Below, in pieces: positions 36,041-47,086 of a stretch of 64,000 nt of DNA (positions are counted from its first letter, which is position 1; each line of letters begins with the position of its first letter). A model generated the notes under the pieces. The model ran no database searches. It saw only the letters and a list, made by a program, of their open reading frames with translations, and was not told the DNA's origin. Source of the DNA: Acanthochromis polyacanthus (lineage: Eukaryota; Chordata; Actinopteri; Pomacentridae); assembly GCF_021347895.1 (NCBI RefSeq), contig NC_067116.1, forward strand, positions 46,115,128 through 46,179,127, in the 5' to 3' direction. Both the position numbers and the translations under genes were made by a program.

Positions 36041-36220
36041 CTGTCAGAGGCGGGACATACTGTTGCATTGTCCAATCCGTGCCTCTTTCCTCCGAACGGA
36101 TTTACATGGAGCGGTCCCAGATGGATATTGTGGAGTACTATCAAGTACTACACAATTATTAATCTGGCTATTGCCAGGTTACTGGAACTCCCTCCCACCT
36201 GACATCAGAAACATCAACAC

Positions 36221-36990
36221 TAGGGTGACCATACGTCCTCTTTTGCCCGGACATGTCCTCTTTTGAGAGGCTGTCCAGCCTGTCCGGCCGGCGTTTATAA
36301 AGTCCTTCAAATGTCCGGGTTTTTGATCCTGCCTAGCTTGAGCGCGTCACAGACCAGTGTATTTATCATTCACGTTGAATGGTTGCTTTGGAAACACGCT
36401 CTGAGAGGCGGAGTTTGAGCCGAGGTGCTCCACACTCACTCACTCCTCGCAGGCTGACAGGCAGGTAGGCACACTGCGAGAGAACACTCGAATATTTTTG
36501 TTTAATATTTTGAGGCATTATTTCTATTTTTACATAATTGATAATTGGGAGGTTATTTTGAAGAATGCTACTCTATCTCACTGTTCCTAACTAAGGTGTA
36601 AGTGTCAGACTTAAGAGAGATGATTATTTCTTATTTTGTTAAACATCTGAATACATGTGTTCCTACACAACTTGAGTCAATAACTATTAAAGACTAGAGC
36701 ATGCCATATTTGTATGTGACTGATTATATTGTTTAGGAGAATTGCTTTAAATTAATAAATATATTATTTATAAAGCAACTGTTTGTGAGTGTTTTGGGCT
36801 ATTTTTCTGTATATCCAGGTAAAGTGTTCTTTTCTAGGTAATTCAGAATATCTGTTTAACTGAGTTTGAAGCACAGAAAACCCCCTGACCCACAGAAAAC
36901 CCCTAAAAATGAGGGGGGGGGGCTGAAAATTTTTCGCGCGCGAGCTGGAAGTGTGTCCTCTTTTCAGAGAAACAGAATATGGTCACCCTA
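36221..36990. mobile_element. hAT non-autonomous element, 770 bp
   Basis: Ends TAGGGTGACCATACGTCC and, inverted, TAGGGTGACCATATTC, followed by subterminal copies of GTCCTCTTTT. Flanked by the perfect 8-bp duplication ATCAACAC (36213-36220, 36991-36998). No ORF. This TAGGGTGACCATA terminus is shared by widespread hAT families of vertebrates. Confidence 0.92.
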
Positions 36991-37179
36991 ATCAACACAG
37001 TACATATTTTCAAATCCACTCTCAAAATCCACCTGTTCAAACAAGCTTACTCAGTTTGACCTCCAGTTCTCCTGTTTTAAAATTGCTAAATTTTCTTCTT
37101 TTAAATTTTAAAATTCTTATGTTTTAAACTGTGCATTTTGAATCTGTTTTTATTCTGTTTCCGCCTATAAATAAAATGT

Positions 37180-37199
37180 ATTATTATTATTATTATTAT
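37180..37199. repeat. (TTA)n tail microsatellite
   Basis: About six TTA/ATT units marking the 3' end of the plus-strand L2-like LINE. Confidence 0.85.
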
Positions 37200-37397
37200 C
37201 ACATAACTCCACATTTCTTGAGCAGTAATGATTTCTTCATTGGAGATGAGTCTCACTCCCTGTCCCTGCCTGACCTCCTGTGGCCTCCTCTGATCTTTCT
37301 GTCTTCCCTCCTCTCCTCCTCGGGCTGTCAGTACCTCCCTTCTACTGCTGTATGTCTGCTGACTGGTGATCAGGGCTGATGGAGGCCACCTGCCTCT

Positions 37398-37500
37398 AGC
37401 TGCTGTTTCCAGCTGCTGTTTCTAGCCGCTGTTTCCAGCCGCTGTTTCCAGCCGCTGTTTCCAGCCGCTGTTTCCAGCCGCTGTTTCCAGCTGCTGTTTT
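37398..37500. repeat. 13-bp minisatellite, about 8 units
   Basis: Tandem units AGCCGCTGTTTCC with CCG/CTG variants. The outer units have the CTG form and the inner ones the CCG form, a gradient typical of internal expansion. The minus-strand ORF across it (ETAAGNSGWKQRL repeats) is a composition artefact. Confidence 0.9.
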
Positions 37501-37639
37501 CCACTCACCTGCAGCATCACCACCCATCAGAGCACCATGATGCCTGGCTCTCCACTCCTGAACTCTGTTGCTACATGCTGCTGACTGCCTGTTAGAGTTC
37601 TGTCCTGCTCTGTGGAAGCTGCTGACGTCCTCCTGCTGC

Positions 37640-37800
37640 CTGTGAAGGACCTGGACTCTTCCTGGTCTGCACCTGGTCTGGAAGTCATACATTTAATTCG
37701 CATGATTGATTTGGCCAAAGTTTTACGTCGGATGCCCTTCCTGACACAACCCTCTGTATTTATCCGGGCTTGGGACCGGCACAACAAGACACTGGCTTGT
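37640..37800. mobile_element. short interspersed fish repeat
   Basis: TGGCCAAAGTTTTACGTCGG, ATGCCCTTCCTGACACAACC and TATCCGGGCTTGGGACCGGC are a word series seen in many fish genomes as an interspersed repeat. Its class is unknown to me. It has no coding potential. Confidence 0.4.
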
Positions 37801-38184
37801 GTCCCCTTGCGGCTACATTACAGAAAAATGATAAATATTGTCCAAAATCCAAATCAAACTAACCATAATTCAGGGTCTAAAAGCAATAAAATGGGAAAAC
37901 TTCATATTATTTGGGACAATTTTAGACTGACGGGAAAATAAATGTTTGTTTGATGCAAACAAAGAAGACTTTTGTTATGCTTAATTTTCTGTGATGGAAA
38001 GAAAACTAATGAATTCTTTCTGTTTTTAACGTTTCTGGCTGATAATCTGAGTCCTTCTGGTGATAATTGTGGACATTATAAGTGTATGTGTGTCAAATTA
38101 AGGCTTTTTATCACGTCTTTTAATACATTTCTATTTGATATTTCCCACTTTTCTGTGTTTCCTTTAGAAATGGACAAATGTAAG

Positions 38185-38560
38185 ATCTATCCATCCATCC
38201 ATCCATTCTCTATCCACCGCTTTATCCTCACTAGGGTCATGGGGGGTGCTGGAGTCTATCCCAGCTGACTCGGGTGAAGGCAGGGGACACCCTGGACAGG
38301 TCACCAGTCTGTCACAGGGCTACATATACAGACACACAATCACACTCACATTCACACCTACGGACAATTTAGAGTAACCAGTTAACCTCAGCATGTTTTT
38401 GGACTGTGGGAGGAAGCCGGAGTACCCGGAGAAAACCCACGCATGCACAGGGAGAACATGCAAACTCCATGCAGAAAGATCCCAGGCCGGGATTTGAACC
38501 GGGGATCTTCTTGCTGCAAGGCCAAAGTGCTAACCACTACAGCACTGTGCAGCATAAGAT
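38185..38560 (-). mobile_element. abundant fish repeat with (ATCC)n tail
   Basis: Begins with ATCCATCCATCC and continues with CCAGCTGACTCGGG, CACCCTGGACAGGTCACCAG, GGACTGTGGGAGGAAGCCGG, AGTACCCGGAGAAAACCCAC and GCTAACCACTACAGCACTGT. This is a very common fish interspersed repeat, probably the 3' end of a LINE read in reverse, as the short tandem tail is at the low-coordinate end. A second partial copy is at 40844-40997. Confidence 0.7.
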
Positions 38561-40560
38561 TTACATTTAAAATAATTAATAATAAATAATTTTTCTGAGC
38601 TCCGATGTGAAAATGTGTTTTGTTTTTTACTTATTTTTAAATAAATCTACTGTGTGTTTTCCATTTTTTCATCAATAAAAATGATTGAATTAATAAACAA
38701 TAATTAGATGTTTTTGCATTTATTTATGTTCCTGTCAGTGTTTGGAGTATTTGTGAAATGTTTTAGTAAATATTGGACTGAAACATAGAATTTTATTTTC
38801 TATTTTCATTTTGATTCTAAAGGGCACAAAATCTGAAAGACAATAAAATGTCAGAGTTGTTTTTGTGTTTTTGTCTTTGTTAAGCCATGAAACAAGTTTA
38901 CTTGTGTTGTTGTGGTGTTTTGGTGCTTAAAATGTTTGTTTTCCCAGCAAAAATATACAATCTAATCTAATGGAACCTGTTCTCTCTGACTGGAGTTCAG
39001 GTTTTGTTGAGTCACTTTACACTCAGAAAGTCCGGTTTTGTCAAAGCTTGTTCTCACAACAACAGGAAGCTGCAGAATTGATGCTTTAGTTAGATTAATC
39101 CTCCTCCAGCCTCTGCCGGTTTTAATAAAATGATATTTTAGTATTTCTCTGTGTTTTCCAGCATTTTGATTTATAAACCAGGAGCCGCTTCACTGAGGAG
39201 AGTCTTTTAGTTTTCAGGTAATATAATAGTGAAGAAAATGTGTTCCTGCGGTAAAGAATCCACTGAATTATTATTTGATCCATGAACTGGTCATCAGGGT
39301 CACTCAGTTCTTCTTCAGTTTGTTGCTGCCGTCGGGTGAACAGGTGATGATGTCAGCAGCACGTCAGTCTGTGATTGGAGCAGTAAAACTCATCTACATT
39401 AAATTAAATATTATACTAATGTAGATGCACTCGTGACATAAACTGTGAAGTCATCACTGAATAAATTAAGGTTTAATTTTAAGCTTTTGTATCTGTGTTC
39501 CCCCCGCTGACCTGAGCAGGTGATACTTTCCACTCCGACACACCTGACGGGATCAAACCACCTGCACACACTCCACACAGGCGCAGTTCATTTAACCTTC
39601 ATGTTGCTTTCTTCTCCTTTGAATGAATATTTTTGGCATAAATGTGAACTTTTTGAACGGACTCTGCTCATCAGATGGAGGAACGTCGGTCGAGGGGTTT
39701 GTTGGAAGATTCAGGTGAGAAGAAACAGAAGTAAGATGTTAGACAGGATTGATCTGCTGTCGTATCTTCATCAGACACTGATGCTGCTGCTGCTGCAATT
39801 GTTGTAAACTCAGCTTTCTACCTAAGTGGCGCTACAGAGACACCCAGTGGCTGATCAGAGGAACTGCAGCTCCACAGGTCAGTTCAGATCAGCTCAGCAG
39901 CACCTGGTTCACACGGAAACATCATGATTCTGGATGCACATCAGGCTCCAGTTGGTTAGAATTTAAAGTGTTTTCCTCAAAACTCAACCAGCTTCATTAG
40001 AGTAAATCCTAAAGAGATCGGTTCATGATGGTTTTGTGTTTTCTCCAACCTCTGCTGCCAAATTTGAGGTTCTTACAGACGAATAATTAAGAAAAATCTC
40101 ACCTTACACTGGATGCTTTTATGGCTAGCTTTATTGCAAGGAAACTATTGTAAACTTTACAAGAACATCAAAATCAAACTACAATCTGTTCTATTAGCCC
40201 GGTCATAACAGAGTATGCAAAGCACTGGCAAAAAAAAGTTGGATCTGTCTGAACTGGTGGATCAATAACATGACTTTTCCCAGATTGAATCCCAGAGAGT
40301 CCTGACTTGTTAGTTGGATGATCAGAGGTCAGAGGTCACAGCATGTTGGCAGTGAATTTATCTGAAACTAGGAAACAAAGCAACAAAAAAACTCCAGTCA
40401 GATTTGGATCGTCATTAGAGCACATTTCAGGACTTCAGCGTGTTTTCTGAAACAAACGTTTTGTTTACAGCGTGGAGGAAAAAATATGGAACCAAGGGTT
40501 AGACTGGAAATAAAACATGGACTGGTCTGGTAGAAAAACCTGAGCTATTAAAACAGAGGA
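38561..40560. other. no gene recognised
   Basis: Two kilobases, AT-rich, with no exon, repeat terminus or array identified. The plus ORF at 39520-39807 has no domain signature. Confidence 0.5.
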
Positions 40561-41080
40561 CACACAGTTAGACGCAAAACAACCACAAAGAGACGCAAAG
40601 CAACCACAAAGAGTATTTTTTGTGTCTCTGCAGTAATTGTGTGTCTCTGTGGTCATTTTGTATCTCACTTTGACCATTTTCTGTCTCTTTGTGGACATTT
40701 AGTGTGAATTTGTGGTTAGTTGTTGTTTTATTGTCATTCTGTGCCTTTGTGATCATTTTGTGTCTCTTTGTGTTTGTTCAGTGTCTCTTTGTGTTGATTT
40801 TGTGTCTGTGTGGTAATTTTGTGTCTCTGTGGTCATTATACATATTTTTGGACTGTGGGAGGAAGCCGGAGTACCCGGAGAAAACCCACGCATGCACAGG
40901 GAGAACATGCAAACTCCATGCAGAAAGATCCCAGGACCAGGCTGGGATTTGAACCGGGGATCTTCTTGCTGCAAGGCGAAAGTGCTAACCACTACATTTA
41001 GTGTGAATTTGTGGTTGGTTGTTGTGTCGTTGTTGTCATTCTGTGCCTTTCTTGACATTTTGTGTCTGTGTGTGCTAATT
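40561..41080. repeat. TTTGTGTCTCTTTGTGGTCA minisatellite, part 1
   Basis: Irregular tandem units of about 20-24 bp built around TTTTGTGTCTCTTTGTGGTC, in both strands' text at the edges (GACGCAAAACAACCACAAAG at 40571). The same words resume at 47465-47611 and 48634-48800, so one array has been split by later insertions. Confidence 0.75.
40844..40997 (-). mobile_element. partial copy of the 38185 repeat
   Basis: TTTTGGACTGTGGGAGGAAG to GTGCTAACCACTACA is nearly identical to 38395-38541, with an 8-bp difference (AGGACCAGGCTGGG versus AGGCCGGG). It interrupts the minisatellite at ACAT. Confidence 0.75.
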
Positions 41081-41416
41081 AGGGTTAGGGTCCGAGCATC
41101 GAGGGTGCCGAGGACAGGCGGTGCAAGGGCACCGACTATCCAAGGCACCAGCGGTGCCTAGGACCCTATTGAAACCCTAGGGTTTCTTCTTCTTCTTCTT
41201 CTTCTTATTTTCTCCCAGCAAATGAATTGCCTTTTTGGCATGCCCTATTCTTACCCAGTTGATCATATTCACGTCAAATGTGGTGACAACAGGCTGAACA
41301 CATTGATGATGCATCCCAGTGAAAATGGTGACTTGTCATCAAAGGGTGTGTCTGTGGCGGTGCGGCGAATTTTGATGTTTCGCCATGAAAATTTAACTAT
41401 TCATATCTCAGCTGAA

Positions 41417-43905
41417 CAATTCAATTCAATTCAATTTTATTTATATAGCGTCAATTACAGTCAAATTGTCTCAAGACGCTTTACAGAACCCATATGCCTG
41501 ACCCCCAGAGCAGCCCAAAGGTGACAGTGGCAAGAAAACACCCTTTTAACAGGGAAGAAACCTCGAGCAGAACCCGGCTCTATATAGGGGGGACCCATCT
41601 GCCTGCTGGCCGGGGGGTTGAGAGGGACAGAGGAGGGCAAGGGGGAGGGATGGGAGAAGAGGGAGGGGTGGGAAAGCAAGGAAAACACAACACACATTTG
41701 GATACATGTATGACAGGATATGTGACACAGACAAAGTATAAGCTAACATTGAAAACTGACTCATAGTTTACTCTGATGATGTACGGCTCTGACATTAAAC
41801 ATACTCCATATATAGCTAGCAGTAAAATTCAAACAGTATGTAAGTTAGCATAACAAGTATAGTGAAGGCGATGCAGAGTTGACTGGTGGAAAAGGGGAGT
41901 TGGAAGCAGAGGGCTGGAGGAAGGTCAGCAGCAGCATCCCACAGTGGACATGGTGGAGACTGGACCAGCTGGTGGAACATCAACCGTAGATCTGAAGCAT
42001 CCAGCTCTGGGACCAGGGACACTCGGAGAAATAGCACAGGGGGAAACAGAGTGAATGTACTGCAATAACGGTATACATATTAAATGTAAAGGTAGATAGA
42101 GAAGGGCTCAGTGTGTCAAGAAAAGTCCCCCAGCAGCCTATAGGCCTATAGCAGCATGACTAGAGGCAGAACGAAGGGACGTCCAAGAGGGAGTCAGCTG
42201 TGCAAATGAAGACACAAGCCGAACCCCTGTGGGTCACCCAGTCAGCCCCAACTATAAGATTTGTCAAAAAGGAACGTTTTAAGCCTGGTCTTAAAAATAG
42301 AGAGGGTATCTGCCTCCCGAACCCAAACTGGGAGCAGGTTCCACAGGAGAGGAGCTGATAACTGAAGGCTCTGCCTCCCATTCTACTTTTAGAAATTCTA
42401 GGAACAACAAGTAAGCCTGCAGTTTGAGAGCGAAGATTTCTACTAGGATAATATGGTACTAACAGATCTTTAAGATATGATGGAGATTGGTTAGTAAGAG
42501 CTTTATATGTCAGAAGAAGGATTTTAAATTCAATTCTGGATTTAACAGGAAGCCAGTGAAGAGAAGCAAGTATAGGGGAAATATGATCTCTTTTGCTAAC
42601 TCCTGTCAGTACTCTCGCAGCAGCGTTTTGGATCAACTGTAGATGTTTAAGAGAGCTATTTGGACAACCCGATAATAAGGAATTGCAATAGTCAAGCCTG
42701 GAAGTAACAAAAGCATGAACTAATTTTTCTGCATCACTCTGAGACAGAATGTTCCTGATTTTTACAATATTACGCAGGTGAAAAAAGGAAGTCCTACAGA
42801 CTTGCTTTATGTGTGAGTTAAAGGACATGTCCTGGTCAAAAATAACTCCAAGATTCCTCACAGTAGTACTGGAGGCCAACGTGATGCCATCCAGAGTAAC
42901 TATTTGCTTTGAAAGCGAGTTTCTAAGATGTTTGGGGCCAAATACAATGACTTCAGTTTTGTCTGAATTTAGCAGTAGGAAGTTAAGTCATCCAGATTTT
43001 AATGTCCTTAAGACAATCTTGCAGTCTAGCTAACTGATCAGTTTCATCTGGCTTCATAGATAAATACAATTGTGTGTCATCTGCATAACAATGGAAGTTA
43101 ATACAATGCTTCCTAATAATATTGCCTAAAGGAAGCATGTATAATGTGAAAAGTATCGGTCCTAAGACAGAACCCTGAGGAACTCCATGATTAACTTTAG
43201 TATGCTCAGAAGAGTTATCATTGACATGCACAAACTGGAACCTATCTGATAAGTAGGATTTAAACCAGTCCAGTGCTGTCCCTTTAATGCCAACTGAATG
43301 TTCTAGATGCTGTAATAAAATTTTGTGGTCGATTGTGTCAAACGCTGCACTAAGATCTAACAAAACAAGTATAGAGACTAGTCCATTATCTGATGCTATG
43401 AGAAGGTCATTAGTAACTTTCACCAGAGCTGTCTCTGTGCTATGATGCACTCTGAAGCCTGACTGAAACACTTCAAACAAATTATTCTTTTGTAAGTGTT
43501 CACATAATTGATTTGCAACTATTCTTTCCAGAATTTTAGAGAGAAATGGTAGGTTGGATATCGGTCTATAGTTAGCTGGCACATCTGGATCTAAAGTGGG
43601 CTTTTTAAGCAAGAGTTTGATGACAGCAACCTTAAAAGCCTGTGGTACATAGCCTGTTACTAGAGAGAGATTAATCAGATCTAACATTGAAGAATTAATT
43701 AAAAATAAAATCTCCTTGAAGAGTCTAGTTGGGATAGGATCTAAAAGACATGTTGATGGTTTGGATGTAGAAACTGTTGAAATTAGTTCAGAGAGACATA
43801 TAGGAGTGAAGAATTCTAAATATTCATCAGGTCTAACAGCCAATTCAAAAGCATCTGTGACATTTGTAGGAAGGGCCAGATTAAATTTTTTTTTTAACAA
43901 GATCC
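41417..43905 (-). mobile_element. L2-like LINE, 5'-truncated, minus strand
   Basis: The minus strand carries reverse transcriptase (about 43900-42983), a C-terminal segment (42879-42160) and a 3' UTR that ends with CAGGAAGAAAC-like text and an (AATTG)n tail (AATTCAATTCAATTC on the plus strand at 41417-41432). ORF parts are separated by stops near 42880-42983. The 5' end is truncated. Inserted in the composite repeat. Confidence 0.88.
42160..42879 (-). pseudogene. L2 reverse transcriptase C-terminal part
   Basis: Contains [54 protein letters not shown] and LHWLPVKSRIEFKILLLTYK, the thumb/connection signature of L2/CR1-type LINEs. It ends in GGRAFSYQLL. It stays open for 239 codons, but the link to the upstream RT part is broken by a short out-of-frame gap, so this element is not a single ORF. 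Confidence 0.88.
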
Positions 43906-43924
43906 TATCTGCCTCAAACTTCAC
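42983..43924 (-). pseudogene. L2 reverse transcriptase fingers and palm
   Basis: Contains [70 protein letters not shown] and [13 protein letters not shown], so the catalytic YADD is intact. It ends at a stop after KDIKIWMT. The first ten residues ([10 protein letters not shown]) are probably read-through from flanking repeat. Better preserved than the L2 copy at 33.4 kb. Confidence 0.9.
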
Positions 43925-44308
43925 ATGATGGACACCAGGTCCAGTCTGAACACATCCACACTCATAAATTCTGAAAAAGTCATAGCGTCATCTGTCGGTA
44001 ACAGTAAGTTTAAGGGATTATATTTTTAGGTACTATGGCCCCAAACTTGGTGATATCATGCCGGAAATTAGTCAGCCGAGTCTTCACCTTTTGACAATCC
44101 CACACTGTGAAGGGTGTGACATTTCATGTAACGCTGTTGCCGTATCAACCAAATATCGCCATGAAAAACAAAGTCCTTTCTGACAGGTTAGGAATACTCC
44201 AACGCTCACAAAAATTACCACACACATCACCATCGACCCAAGGAACAACACTGTATGCATCTCGGCACTGCACATGCTAGCGCCCCCTACAGTATTTTTA
44301 ACAAACAG

Positions 44309-44328
44309 CCCCCCCCCCCCCCCCCCCC
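44309..44328. repeat. poly-C tract, 20 bp
   Basis: Uninterrupted run of 20 C in the composite repeat, following ACAAACAG. Length in an assembly is uncertain. Confidence 0.95.
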
Positions 44329-44765
44329 AGCATGTTTCACCTACATCCATGAAATTTGGGAGGCTTATAGAGCATATCAGGCCGCACAAAAAAGCCTCTT
44401 GGAGCCATGCCCTAAACTCAACAGGAAGTTGGCCATCTTGGATTAATTGTGAGATTTTTGATGATTTTTCTCATTTTTGAGAGTGAATACCTCCTAGGGG
44501 ATAATTCCAGGAGACCTGAAATTTAGTCAGTCCACACAGCAGGACTTGGTGATGAAAAGTTATCAAAAGTTTAACCAGAAGCCAAATGGTGTGGCCATGG
44601 CGACCATCAGAGTTTTGATGCTTCGCCATGAAACAACAGCTGCTGCATGACCAGAGGTGTCACTAGATTTTAAGGACGGGGGGGCTTAGCCCCCAGGAGA
44701 TGCACAGGATGTGCATAACTATCCTCTGCATGCTCCAATCTGCCTCAGACTTTACATGTGTAATC

Positions 44766-47086
44766 CAGTGGCGTATCCAGGACTTTTTTTTACCGGGGTG
44801 GCCTTGATGGGACACAAAGCTAGTGTGGGGTGGCTATGGCATAGCGGAGTTTAATGCCATGTACGCAGCCGACCACAGTTCAAATCCCAGTACTTTGCTG
44901 CATGTGACTTCCCCTCTTTCTCCCATGATTTCCTGTCTCATAAGTGTTGAATAAAGGTGTCTATTCTGGTTTATTTTTAAATTCCATTTCCCATTATTAC
45001 AGTCCTCAATTATATCTGGTTATTTTAACTACTCTAAATCAGTAAAATATGTTCAGGATAGGGTACAAATTTTCTAAGAGCCATTTCCTTGGATTAAAGT
45101 CCTCATCTTTTCACAAATTAGATTAGATTAGCAAAATTCAACTGCTCTCAACTCATCCTGTAGAATAACATTATCAGTCATCAGCTCATCAACTGTGTCA
45201 CCTGTACTGTTGCTTTACTAACTGAAGCGCCATCTTGTACCAATTACTGCAGTAAGTTGCTAGGAACGCTAGATTCATAACATCGAATTTTAAACAAAAA
45301 ATTGTCTCAGATTAGTTATTTCACCGGTAAGCAGCTGTGTAATACACAGGATGATGTAGAGAGCTGTTAGATCATGGGTAGTAGAAGCCAGACATGGAGC
45401 TGAGGGGTTCTGTCCATCTTCTTGGCGTTTATTTCACTCTAGCTATGACAACCTGCTAACAATATATTATTCCTTACATACATCTTACATGTGAAAAGTA
45501 ATCCCACGAGCTCTTGTCTCCTTACAGTGCTCATTAGAGCATCCATAGGCTGAACAGAAGTCCGGCATCTAAGTGTTGAGTGGCAAAACCAGCATTGTAA
45601 AAAAAATATCCGAGCACCTTGTATAGTAGCTACACGTGTGACGTTTCTATTATTGATTGACAGAATTTCTCTTGTTTCTCGTGTTGACGAACTTGACCAA
45701 CCATGGGCGTAACACCATCTCAGAAGTGAGGGGGACAAATTTTTCAGAGCGATTTATCATTCTCTTACATTTAATTGCACCGTCCTTAGTGGCTAAAGAA
45801 CCACATAATCCCTAACAGCCACAGTACAATACCAGGGGACAAACTAGGCTAGTTCTTTAAACTATAAAGTATAAAACTTTAAACTATAAAATCTAAAGTT
45901 TTAGTGGCCAAACTCTAGTTGAGTTGACAGCAATGTCCCTTGAACATCTACTGGACGAGTAGCCAAAGGTGCCAAACATCTACTGGACGAGTAGCCAAAG
46001 GTGCCAAACACTGAACATGAAATGATCAGTACTGCCTGGTTTCTCCCTGCAATAGATATCTTATTTTCAGGAAGTTATAATCTCTCCTTACCTGTAAAGA
46101 CCCTACATCCTTGTCCCTGCTGCTGGCCTCTGATCCATCTCCTCCCTGACTCTGCTCTTTCTGTTATGGCAATAAACATAAAAATGTGGTAAGAAAAATT
46201 CTGAAATAGCATTAGGAAGAGTAAAAATTGCAGTAGAATTTAACCTCAAAATCACCCCATAGATACATATTTTTTCTCAGCCACTTTTTTTTTTCATCTC
46301 TGCAGACCCTGCATGGTCACATTACTGCTGGCCTCTGGTCCATCTCCTGTCTGACTCTGCTCTTTGTTATGGAAATAATCATTAAAAAAATCTGAAAATT
46401 AAAATTCTGAGATAGAATTTGAAAGAAAAGCAGTAAAAATAGTTGTAAATTTAACCACTTTTATACCATACATAGCCTATTCTTTTTTCTCCTCCCTGAC
46501 TCTCCTCTTTTGGGACCAAAAGACTTAAATATATGGAGAGCAATTGTGAGCACATCTTCTGCCCAGAAATTAGAGGACTGGGTTTATTCCAAGAATAAAC
46601 TAATTAGCAGTAATGTAACAGAGGCAACAACATTTAAATTATTGTTAACTAGCTTAACATATTGATATATTGCCACGTTTTACCTTGTCATCATTTAGCT
46701 AACAAGTCTAACATTGTTTGCATCTAACAAGGTCACACAACTTACACGGTTTGTTTGGAAAAAACTGTGTAAAGGTTTTTGCTTCTTGCTGGCTCTGGCT
46801 GGTTTGCTAAACATTACTCCAGACGCACGTTCAGCACTGCTCAGCACAGCAGCACGTCTCCTGTGGAACACCTGCGTTAGCATGCGCTCATGGTGCATTC
46901 AAAGAAAAGTGCGGGGGACAGAGGGGACAGATGTGGAAAGTGCGGGGGACATGTCCCATGCGTACCCCGCGTCCGTTACGCCCATATGACCAACTACCTA
47001 TCAGATCTGGGGTGGCCGCAGGGGTGGCCAATGAGATTTCAGGGGTGGCCCCGGCTACCCCAGGCCATCCCCTAAAATCGCCATTG
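44766..47086. mobile_element. hAT-type element, 2.3 kb
   Basis: Ends CAGTGGCGTATCCAGG and, inverted, CAATGGCGATTTTAGGG, with subterminal GGGGTGGCC repeats. Flanked by the perfect 8-bp duplication GTGTAATC (44758-44765 and 47087-47094) inside the composite repeat. Half its length is another element (45702-46986). I recognise no hAT transposase ORF, so it is non-autonomous. Confidence 0.9.
45702..46986. mobile_element. nested hAT-type element, 1.3 kb
   Basis: Ends CATGGGCGTAAC and GTTACGCCCATA, inverted repeats with one terminal mismatch, flanked by the perfect 8-bp duplication TGACCAAC (45694-45701, 46987-46994). Subterminal GTGAGGGGGACAAATTT and GCGGGGGACATGTCCC. It contains a 32-bp tandem duplication (period from 45944 to 45976, with CATCTACTGGACGAGTAGCC). 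No transposase. Confidence 0.92.

Larger units (their letters stand above)
35074..36182. mobile_element. DNA transposon carrying a helicase fragment
   Basis: Ends TAACCTTGCCAGCAAG (left) and, inverted, GTAACCTGGCAATAGCCAG (right), flanked by the perfect 8-bp duplication TGGAACTC (35066-35073, 36183-36190). It lies in the L2 C-terminal coding part. It contains a reading frame resembling the N-terminal part of a RecQ-family helicase, split by a TTAA-flanked element. No transposase is visible. Class uncertain; hAT-type by duplication length. Confidence 0.75.
33385..37205 (+). mobile_element. L2-like LINE, 5'-truncated, with nested insertions
   Basis: The plus-strand reverse-transcriptase region runs 33385-33717 and 34135-35073, and resumes at 36183-36212 and 36999-37205, where it ends in a (TTA)n tail. 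Landmarks: [48 protein letters not shown], then after the first insertion [14 protein letters not shown] with the YADD catalytic box, and the C-terminal SRAAPRLWNS. Stops and indels make it inactive. Three DNA transposons with perfect target duplications (33718-34126, 35074-36182, 36221-36990) split it. Confidence 0.88.

Noticed and set aside
40753..41161. ORFs across the fish repeat near 40.8-41.1 kb
   Set aside because: They cover a repeat fragment and the minisatellite on both strands. No conserved coding signature.
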